Assembly (NCBI GenBank): GCA_035249465.1
Contig: DATFGL010000186.1
Location: forward strand, 1 to 7,987
Length of the DNA: 7,987 nt
Reading direction: 5' to 3'
Origin: 66-474 sp035249465
GTDB taxonomy: Bacteria > Pseudomonadota > Gammaproteobacteria > Xanthomonadales > Rhodanobacteraceae
Positions within the stretch are counted from its first letter, which is position 1. Each line of letters starts with the position of its first letter. The translations under genes and the position numbers were made by a program. The notes beneath the pieces are model-generated. The model made no database searches. It worked only from the letters and a program-made list of their open reading frames with translations, and had not been told where the DNA came from. Below, one piece after another: positions 1-5,019 of the stretch.

Positions 1-7
1 GCACGAG

Positions 8-1300
8 ATGAGCGAGGACCGGCCGGGCCGCGGCAACGAAGGCGGCAAGATCCTTTACTGCTCGTTCTGCGGCAAGAGCCAGCACGAAGTCCGCAAGCTG
101 ATCGCGGGCCCCAGCGTGTTCATCTGCGATGAATGCGTGGAGTTGTGCAACGACATCATTCGCGAGGAACTGGAAGAAAAGGCCGCGTCCGGCCGCACCC
201 AGTTGCCCAAGCCGCGCGAAATCCTGGAGACGCTCGACCAGTACGTGATCGGACAGTCGCGCGCCAAGAAGGCGCTCGCGGTGGCGGTGTACAACCACTA
301 CAAGCGGATGGAGTCGCGTGCCAAAAAGGACGACATCGAGCTCGCAAAATCCAACATCCTCCTGATCGGCCCGACCGGCTGCGGCAAGACGCTGCTGGCC
401 GAAACGCTGGCGCGCCTCTTGAATGTGCCGTTCACGATCGCAGACGCCACCACGTTGACCGAAGCGGGCTACGTCGGCGAGGACGTCGAGAACATTATCC
501 AGAAGTTGTTGCAGAAGTGTGACTACGACGTCGAAAAGGCGCAGACCGGCATCGTCTACATCGACGAGATCGACAAGATTTCGCGCAAGAGCGAAAACCC
601 TTCGATCACGCGCGACGTTTCCGGCGAAGGCGTGCAGCAGGCGCTGCTGAAACTCATCGAGGGCACCGTGGCGTCGGTGCCGCCGCAAGGCGGCCGCAAG
701 CATCCGCAGCAGGAGTTCCTGCAGGTCGATACCAAGAACATCCTGTTCATGTGCGGGGGCGCGTTCTCGGGTCTCGACAAGGTGATCCAGCAACGTTCGG
801 AAACCACCGGCATCGGTTTCGGCGCGGAGATCCGCAGCAAGCAGCGCAGGCAGAACGTCGGCACCTTGCTGGCCAACGTCGAACCGGAAGATCTGGTGAA
901 GTACGGCCTGATCCCGGAATTCGTCGGCCGTCTGCCGGTGGTCGCCACGCTGGACGAGCTGGACGAGGACGCGCTGGTGAAAATCCTCACCGAACCCAGG
1001 AACGCGATCACCAAGCAGTTCAAGAAACTGTTCGACATGGAGAACGTCGAGATCGAATTCCGGCCCGATGCGCTCAACGCCATCGCCAAGCGTGCGATCA
1101 AGCGCAAGACCGGCGCGCGTGGCCTGCGCACCATCCTCGAAAGCGTGCTGCTCGACACCATGTACGAGCTGCCCTCGCTGGAGCACGTCAGCAAGGTCGT
1201 GGTGGACGAAGCCGTCATCAACGGCCAGGCCGAGCCGTACCTGATCTACCGCGGCAACCTGCAACAGCAGCGTGCGGCGGGCGAGGGCGACGCCGCCTGA
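8..1300 (+). CDS. clpX: ATP-dependent Clp protease, ATP-binding subunit ClpX
   Basis: ClpX is the AAA+ unfoldase that forms a hexamer on ClpP in the cytoplasm, recognises tagged substrates such as ssrA-tagged proteins, and threads them into the ClpP chamber. The 430-residue product is close to the usual length (E. coli about 424). Visible in order are the N-terminal zinc-binding domain with C18, C21, C40 and C43; the Walker A motif GPTGCGKT at 121-128; the pore loop GYVG at 154-157; the Walker B motif IVYIDEID at 182-189; the RKH pore loop at 230-232; the IGF loop that docks on ClpP at 269-271; an arginine finger in EFVGRLP (R308); and the sensor-2 GAR at 369-371. All key residues are present. 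The ATG at 8 gives the expected short N-terminus, but only seven bases precede it, so the ribosome binding site and any clpP upstream lie outside the window. No U-tract terminator follows it. Confidence 0.97.
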   Translation: MSEDRPGRGNEGGKILYCSFCGKSQHEVRKLIAGPSVFICDECVELCNDIIREELEEKAASGRTQLPKPREILETLDQYVIGQSRAKKALAVAVYNHYKRMESRAKKDDIELAKSNILLIGPTGCGKTLLAETLARLLNVPFTIADATTLTEAGYVGEDVENIIQKLLQKCDYDVEKAQTGIVYIDEIDKISRKSENPSITRDVSGEGVQQALLKLIEGTVASVPPQGGRKHPQQEFLQVDTKNILFMCGGAFSGLDKVIQQRSETTGIGFGAEIRSKQRRQNVGTLLANVEPEDLVKYGLIPEFVGRLPVVATLDELDEDALVKILTEPRNAITKQFKKLFDMENVEIEFRPDALNAIAKRAIKRKTGARGLRTILESVLLDTMYELPSLEHVSKVVVDEAVINGQAEPYLIYRGNLQQQRAAGEGDAA

Positions 1301-1314
1301 TCCTTTTGCAGCCC

Positions 1315-1332
1315 GGACGGCTCCTGCCGTCC
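1315..1332 (+). other. Short perfect hairpin between clpX and tRNA-Leu
   Basis: GGACGGC (1315-1321), loop TCCT, GCCGTCC (1326-1332) form a 7-bp GC-rich stem 14 nt after the clpX stop codon. No T-run follows on either strand, so it is not a classical intrinsic terminator. It could mark the 3' end of clpX mRNA or help separate a joint clpX-tRNA transcript. Its function is unproven. Confidence 0.35.
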
Positions 1333-1342
1333 ACGCTCCCAA

Positions 1343-1428
1343 GCGCGGGTGGCGGAACCGGTAGACGCAGGGGACTTAAAATCCCCCGGATTCAATCCGT
1401 GCGGGTTCGATTCCCGCCCCGCGCACCA
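1343..1428 (+). tRNA. tRNA-Leu, anticodon UAA
   Basis: The 86-nt sequence folds as a class II tRNA. The acceptor stem pairs GCGCGGG (1343-1349) with CCCGCGC (1418-1424), followed by discriminator A and an encoded CCA (1426-1428). The anticodon stem GGGGA/TCCCC encloses loop CTTAAAA, with anticodon TAA at 1377-1379, reading UUA and UUG. The long variable arm CGGAT-TCA-ATCCG (1387-1399) is typical of leucine tRNAs. The T arm is GCGGG-TTCGATT-CCCGC (1401-1417). No convincing separate promoter lies in the 42-nt gap after clpX, so it may be co-transcribed with clpX. The 3' part (1376-1428) is overlapped on the opposite strand by the end of the nbaC reading frame. Confidence 0.96.
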
Positions 1429-1945
1429 GTTGCTTCGCAGGCGGCTGGTCGACGTGCCCGCAGGCCTTGCAGGTGCGCGCTTCCGCCGAACCGTAATAGC
1501 GCTCGAACACCGGCGGAAAATCCTTTTCGATGCTGCCGAGGATGAAATACTCCTCGTAGAGCTTGTGATTGCACTTCTCGCAGAACCACAGCAGGCCGTC
1601 CTTTTCGTGCGGCAGGCGGCGGCGCTCGATCACCAGACCGATTGAATCCTTCATCCGCTGCGGCGAATGCGGCGTGCGCGGGGGCAGGTAGAAGATCTCC
1701 CCGGCGCGGATCGGCAGGTCGCGGCGTTGGCCTTCGTCCTGTACGCGCAGCACCATCTCGCCTTCGAACTGGTAGAAGAACTCGGGGCCTTCGTCCCAGT
1801 GGTAGTCGGTGCGTGCATTGGGGCCGCCCACGATCATGATGATGAAGTCGCCGTCGACGATGCATTTGTTGCCGACCGGCGGCTTCAACAGGTGGCGGTG
1901 TTCGTCGATCCAGCGTTGCAGGTTGAACGGCGGCGTGAGCGACAT
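1376..1945 (-). CDS. nbaC: 3-hydroxyanthranilate 3,4-dioxygenase
   Basis: This is a cupin-fold, Fe(II)-dependent, cytosolic ring-cleaving dioxygenase. It opens 3-hydroxyanthranilate to 2-amino-3-carboxymuconate semialdehyde, which closes spontaneously to quinolinate, the NAD precursor of the kynurenine pathway. By analogy with the characterised Cupriavidus/Ralstonia enzyme, the metal ligands are H49, E55 and H93, and the substrate-binding residues are R45, R97 and E107. The C-terminal rubredoxin-like iron site has C122, C125, C159 and C162. The ATG at 1943-1945 has GGAG (1951-1954) five bases upstream. Family members are about 174 residues, whereas this frame has 189. Residues 173-189 are encoded by the reverse complement of tRNA-Leu and end at a TAA formed by tRNA anticodon-loop bases. 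It lies 76 nt downstream of parE on the same strand and may be read from the parE transcript. Function is secure, but the C-terminal tail is unusual. Confidence 0.92.
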   Translation of the reverse strand: MSLTPPFNLQRWIDEHRHLLKPPVGNKCIVDGDFIIMIVGGPNARTDYHWDEGPEFFYQFEGEMVLRVQDEGQRRDLPIRAGEIFYLPPRTPHSPQRMKDSIGLVIERRRLPHEKDGLLWFCEKCNHKLYEEYFILGSIEKDFPPVFERYYGSAEARTCKACGHVDQPPAKQLVRGAGIEPARIESGGF

Positions 1946-2021
1946 GGTGGCTCCGGTCGGATGCTGTGCCTACCTTAGCGTTCCCGTGGCGAGGACGGAA
2001 TGACCCGTGGCAAGGCGGCCG

Positions 2022-3917
2022 TCACGCCTCCAGCGACGCCAGGTCGCCCTTTTCCTCCAGCCAGCTGCGGCGGTCGGGTGCGCGTTTCCTGGCCAGCAGC
2101 ATGTCCATCAGTCTGGATGTCGCATCGCCGTCGTCCACCGTCAGCTGTACCAGTCGCCGCGTATCCGGGTGGATGGTCGATTCGCGCAATTGCGAAGGGT
2201 TCATTTCGCCGAGGCCCTTGAAGCGCGTGACACTGACGGCACCCTTGATCTTCTCGCGCTCGACGCGTTTCAACAGCGCGTCGCGTTCGGATTCATCGAG
2301 GCAGTAGAACACCTGCTTGCCGACATCGACGCGGAACAGCGGCGGCATCGCGACGCAAACGTGTCCTTCGCGCACCAGCGCCGGAAAGTGGCGCAGAAAC
2401 AAGGCGGACAACAACGTCGCGATGTGCAGGCCGTCGGAATCGGCATCTGCGAGGATGATGATCTTGCCGTAGCGCAGGCCGGAGATGTCGTCCTTGCCGG
2501 GGTCGCAACCGATCGCGATCGCGAGATTGTGCACCTCTTCCGATGCCAATACCGCGCTGGATTCGACTTCCCATGTATTGAGGATCTTGCCGCGCAGGGG
2601 CAGGATCGCCTGGTAATCCTTGTCGCGCGCCTGCTTGGCGGAGCCGCCCGCCGAGTCGCCTTCGACCAGGAACAATTCGGTGCGGTCGGGATCGGTGGAC
2701 GCGCAGTCCGCCAGCTTGCCGGGCAGGGCGGGGCCTTGCGTGATCTTCTTGCGGACGACTTGTTTTGCCGCCTTCATGCGTGCCGCGGCGTGCTCGATCG
2801 CGAGCTGCGCGATCGCTTCGCCCGCGGTGACGTTCTGGTTCAGCCACAGCGAGAACGCGTCGTGGATTGCGCCCTCGGTGGCGCTTGCCGCGTCGCGCGA
2901 GGACAGGCGTTCCTTGGTTTGTCCCGCGAATTGCGGATCGCGCATCTTCACCGACAGCACGAATGCCACGCGTTCCCACACGTCTTCCGGCGCCAGCTTC
3001 ACGCCACGCGGAAGCAGATTTCTCAGGTCGCAGAATTCACGCACCGCGTTGGTCAGGCCCGAGCGCAGGCCGTTGACGTGCGTGCCCCCCTGGATGGTGG
3101 GGATCAGGTTGACGTAACTCTCCTGCACCAGTTCGCCGTCCGGCACCCATGAGAGGGCGATATCGAGCCCGCCATCCTCGCGCTGCACGTGGTGCACGAA
3201 CAGTTCGGGTGGCAGGCATGCCGCGCCGCCCAGTTCGGATTTGAGATATTCGGCGAGTCCATCCTCGTAACGCCATTCGTCCTTCTCGCCGCTGGCTTCG
3301 TCTAGCAACGTCACCGTCAATCCCGCGCACAGTACGGCCTTGGCGCGCAGCAGGTGCCTCAATTTTGGCAACGAAACTTTCGGCGAATCGAAATATTTGG
3401 GATCGGGAAGGAATCGCAGCGTCGTGCCCGTGCGGCGTTTGGGCACGTCGCCCAGCGTCTCCAGCTTGCCGACCGCTTCGCCGTCCTTGAATCGCATCCG
3501 GTATTCGGTGCCTTCGCGGCGGATCAGTACTTCCAGGAACGACGAAAGCGCGTTGACCACTGACACGCCGACCCCGTGCAGGCCGCCCGAAAAGGTGTAG
3601 TTGCGGTCCGAGAACTTCGCGCCGGCGTGCAGTCGGGTCAGGATCAGTTCCACGCCCGGCACGCCTTCCTCGGGATGGAGGTCCACGGGCATGCCGCGGC
3701 CGTCGTCGATCACCGTGGCCGAACCGTCCCTGTGCACGGTGACTTCGATCTGCCTGGCGTGGCCGGCCAGTGCCTCATCGACCGAGTTGTCCACAACCTC
3801 CTGGATGAGGTGATTGGGCCGCGTGGTGTCGGTGTACATGCCGGGCCGGCGACGCACCGGTTCGAGGCCCGACAGCACTTCGATGTCGGCGGCGTTGTAG
3901 CGGGTGGAGGCGGCCAT
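2022..3917 (-). CDS. parE: DNA topoisomerase IV subunit B
   Basis: ParE is the ATPase subunit of the ParC2-ParE2 type II topoisomerase that decatenates daughter chromosomes. The 631-residue protein aligns from memory along its length with E. coli ParE (630). In the N-terminal GHKL ATPase domain, N44 lies in EVVDNSVDEA, DDGRG is at 71-75, and the ATP-lid motif GGLHGVG is at 111-117. The transducer domain carries the QTK loop at 333-335. The TOPRIM domain has E419 in VEGDSAGGSA and the acidic DADSDG at 491-496. The ParE-type C-terminus RSWLEEKGD is present, and the absence of the roughly 170-residue insert seen in gammaproteobacterial GyrB argues for ParE over GyrB. The ATG at 3915-3917 gives the normal N-terminus, but its ribosome binding site is weak (only GGAA, about 11 bases upstream). 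parC is not adjacent. Confidence 0.97.
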   Translation of the reverse strand: MAASTRYNAADIEVLSGLEPVRRRPGMYTDTTRPNHLIQEVVDNSVDEALAGHARQIEVTVHRDGSATVIDDGRGMPVDLHPEEGVPGVELILTRLHAGAKFSDRNYTFSGGLHGVGVSVVNALSSFLEVLIRREGTEYRMRFKDGEAVGKLETLGDVPKRRTGTTLRFLPDPKYFDSPKVSLPKLRHLLRAKAVLCAGLTVTLLDEASGEKDEWRYEDGLAEYLKSELGGAACLPPELFVHHVQREDGGLDIALSWVPDGELVQESYVNLIPTIQGGTHVNGLRSGLTNAVREFCDLRNLLPRGVKLAPEDVWERVAFVLSVKMRDPQFAGQTKERLSSRDAASATEGAIHDAFSLWLNQNVTAGEAIAQLAIEHAAARMKAAKQVVRKKITQGPALPGKLADCASTDPDRTELFLVEGDSAGGSAKQARDKDYQAILPLRGKILNTWEVESSAVLASEEVHNLAIAIGCDPGKDDISGLRYGKIIILADADSDGLHIATLLSALFLRHFPALVREGHVCVAMPPLFRVDVGKQVFYCLDESERDALLKRVEREKIKGAVSVTRFKGLGEMNPSQLRESTIHPDTRRLVQLTVDDGDATSRLMDMLLARKRAPDRRSWLEEKGDLASLEA

Positions 3918-3956
3918 GCGTTGCGGGTTCCATCGAGGTGAAGGATGCAGCCGGTC

Positions 3957-3985
3957 AGGATGGCGAACCGGGGCGTGCCGGTCAA
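3957..3985 (-). promoter_or_regulatory. Weak candidate promoter for parE
   Basis: On the minus strand, TTGACC (3985 to 3980), a 17-nt spacer and CATCCT (3962 to 3957) resemble a sigma-70 promoter with a good -35 and a poor -10. It would give a leader of about 30 nt before the parE ATG at 3917. The 3918-4118 gap must also hold the promoter for the divergent small gene, for which I see no convincing -35/-10 pair (GAATAT at 4064-4069 is a possible -10). Confidence 0.25.
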
Positions 3986-4118
3986 TCCTCCCTAGCGCCG
4001 AATTGCAAGATGGCGGGTGGAAATTGCCCGTTTGCGTTCAGCGTCCAGTGTGCCGGTTGGGCGGAATATGCGCAGCGCCGGGCCATCGTGGCCCGCGCAC
4101 ATCCAGGAGACCATTGCA

Positions 4119-4379
4119 ATGCGTAAGCTGATTCTCGCCGCCATCGTTGCGGCCGCGTTCTCGATCCCGGCGTTTGCCGCCCAGACCACCCCGGCCACGT
4201 CGGCTCCGGCTGCTGCCGAAGCGGCTGCCCCTGCGGCTTCCGCGCCGGCCATGACTGAAGCGCCGAAGGCCAAGTCGGAGCATCATCACGCCAAGAAGCA
4301 TTCGAAGAGGCATCATCACCACGCGAAGAAGGCAGAGTCCTCGGCGCCTGCCGAAGCGCCTGCTTCCAGCGCCAAGTAA
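4119..4379 (+). CDS. Small exported Ala/Pro- and His/Lys-rich protein, unknown function
   Basis: I do not recognise a characterised family. The ATG at 4119 is chosen because AGGAGA (4105-4110) lies eight bases upstream and because the product then starts with a clear Sec signal peptide: MRK, a hydrophobic stretch at about 4-18, and a likely signal peptidase I site after AFA (residue 20). The mature part of about 66 residues is low complexity, with an Ala/Pro/Ser/Thr segment (about 21-50), then a basic block at 55-71 containing eight histidines (55-57, 61, 65-68), then an Ala/Ser/Pro tail. It is probably periplasmic. The histidines could bind metal ions, but nothing in the sequence proves this. 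It is transcribed divergently from parE and closed by its own terminator, so it appears monocistronic. Periodicity, start signals and terminator support a real gene. Confidence 0.82.
   Translation: MRKLILAAIVAAAFSIPAFAAQTTPATSAPAAAEAAAPAASAPAMTEAPKAKSEHHHAKKHSKRHHHHAKKAESSAPAEAPASSAK
4280..4331 (+). repeat. Imperfect direct repeat encoding the His/Lys block
   Basis: GCATCATCACGCCAAGAAG (4280-4298) recurs as a close copy at 4310-4331, with an extra CAC codon and one changed base. Each copy encodes three or four histidines followed by Ala-Lys-Lys. This looks like a small internal duplication within the exported protein gene. Confidence 0.55.
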
Positions 4380-4412
4380 TCCAACGCCCGCAGGGCTTTG
4401 GTTGCTGACTTG

Positions 4413-4440
4413 AACGCCCCGGCTCGTCCGGGGCGTTTTT
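4413..4440 (+). terminator. Rho-independent terminator of the His-rich protein gene
   Basis: AACGCCCCGG (4413-4422), loop CTCGT, CCGGGGCGTT (4428-4437) form a perfect 10-bp stem running into a T-run at 4436-4440. It starts 33 nt after the stop codon and insulates rpsO from upstream transcription. Confidence 0.92.
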
Positions 4441-4485
4441 GTTGGGCGTTCCCGAGGATCGGTGACCCCCGTGCCCGGACGGCCC

Positions 4486-4515
4486 TTGTTGCCAACCGAT
4501 TGTTGCGGCTAGAAT
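4486..4515 (+). promoter_or_regulatory. Candidate sigma-70 promoter for rpsO-pnp
   Basis: TAGAAT (4510-4515) is a good -10. TTGTTG (4486-4491) lies 18 nt upstream, and an overlapping TTGCCA (4489-4494) lies 15 nt upstream. The element sits just after the terminator at 4413-4440, where the operon needs its own promoter. The expected start near 4522 gives a leader of about 130 nt containing the hairpin at 4540-4617. Confidence 0.6.
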
Positions 4516-4539
4516 ATCCGGCTCACCGACCCGCCCGAC

Positions 4540-4617
4540 GCGGGTTCCATCCATCCCGGCGGCGGCTTGTGCAACGGCATCACGGTGCCGTTGCACAAGC
4601 CACGTGCCGGAACCCGC
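4540..4617 (+). promoter_or_regulatory. Long nested stem-loop in the rpsO 5' leader
   Basis: GGCTTGTGCAACGGCA (4564-4579) and its exact reverse complement (4586-4601) form a perfect 16-bp stem around the 6-nt loop TCACGG. Outside it, GCGGGTTCC (4540-4548) pairs exactly with GGAACCCGC (4609-4617), and GGC (4558-4560) can pair with GCC (4606-4608), giving about 28 bp in a 78-nt structure. It ends 35 nt before the rpsO start codon. S15 is known to repress its own mRNA through leader structures that differ between bacterial groups, so autoregulation is a natural hypothesis. An RNase III site is another. No T-run follows, so it is not a terminator. The pairing is seen directly; the function is inferred. 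Confidence 0.65.
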
Positions 4618-4652
4618 TCTATTCAACGCGTTCATTCATCGAGAAGGCTCCC

Positions 4653-4922
4653 ATGCCGCTTTCCACCGAACAAACCAGCAAGATCATCGAGGATTACCGC
4701 CGCGCGCCGACCGACACCGGCTCGCCGGAGGTGCAGGTCGCGCTGCTGTCCGCGCGCATCCAGCAATTGTCCGGCCACTTCGAGTCGCACAAGAAAGACC
4801 ACCATTCGCGTCGCGGCTTGCTGAAGATGGTCAATCATCGCCGCCGCCTGCTCGGCTATCTCAAGAGCAAGGACGCCGAGCGCTACCAGGCGCTGATCGG
4901 CCGCCTCGGCCTGCGCCGCTGA
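4653..4922 (+). CDS. rpsO: 30S ribosomal protein S15
   Basis: S15 is a primary 16S rRNA-binding protein of the small-subunit platform and also contributes to an intersubunit bridge. The 89-residue product has exactly the E. coli length. It shows the family signature: DTGSPEVQVALLSARI at 21-36, HFESHKKDHHSRRGLL at 42-57 in the rRNA-binding region, and RRRLLGYL at 63-70, ending GRLGLRR. The start is the ATG at 4653, preceded by GAGAAGG (4641-4647). The frame remains open upstream to 4398, but that extension crosses the terminator and leader hairpin and is not coding. The stop codon lies in the loop of a hairpin (4912-4930). pnp begins 97 nt downstream, the widely conserved rpsO-pnp pair. truB, often found upstream, is absent here. 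Confidence 0.97.
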   Translation: MPLSTEQTSKIIEDYRRAPTDTGSPEVQVALLSARIQQLSGHFESHKKDHHSRRGLLKMVNHRRRLLGYLKSKDAERYQALIGRLGLRR

Positions 4923-4930
4923 GCGGCGCA
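4912..4930 (+). other. Perfect 8-bp hairpin with the rpsO stop codon as its loop
   Basis: TGCGCCGC (4912-4919) and GCGGCGCA (4923-4930) are exact reverse complements flanking the stop codon TGA (4920-4922). With a 3-nt loop the closing pair may open, leaving seven GC-rich pairs around CTGAG. No T-run follows, so it is not an intrinsic terminator. It may act as a barrier to 3' exonucleases or as a processing element between rpsO and pnp. Confidence 0.45.
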
Positions 4931-4943
4931 CGCATCCATCCCT

Positions 4944-4987
4944 ACGCCGGCAGCCGTCGCATCCGAACGCTAGCCGGCTTTCGGCGT
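4944..4987 (+). other. Possible structured leader of pnp
   Basis: In the 97-nt rpsO-pnp gap, ACGCCG (4944-4949) can pair with CGGCGT (4982-4987). Alternatively, the self-complementary GCCGGC at 4946-4951 can pair with the same sequence at 4973-4978. These alternatives exclude each other. In E. coli this interval holds an RNase III-cleaved stem used in PNPase autoregulation. The structure here is much shorter, so equivalence is uncertain. Confidence 0.3.
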
Positions 4988-5019
4988 TTCATCGAACGCA
5001 CATTTCAAGGACAACTCCC

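Noticed and set aside
1392..1865. Another minus-strand frame ending in GGNRTRTD
   Set aside because: This peptide is a familiar artefact of reading a tRNA antisense strand, and the frame overlaps real nbaC.
2007..3152. A 381-codon open frame on the plus strand opposite parE
   Set aside because: It mirrors parE codon periodicity, shows no family motif, and has no ribosome binding site context better than chance.
4017..4118. Upstream in-frame start of the His-rich protein
   Set aside because: It would bury the signal peptide 34 residues inside the protein. The ATG at 4119 has a strong AGGAGA site.
4398..4652. Upstream in-frame extension of rpsO
   Set aside because: It crosses an intrinsic terminator, the promoter and the leader hairpin. 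S15 has its normal 89-residue length from the ATG at 4653.
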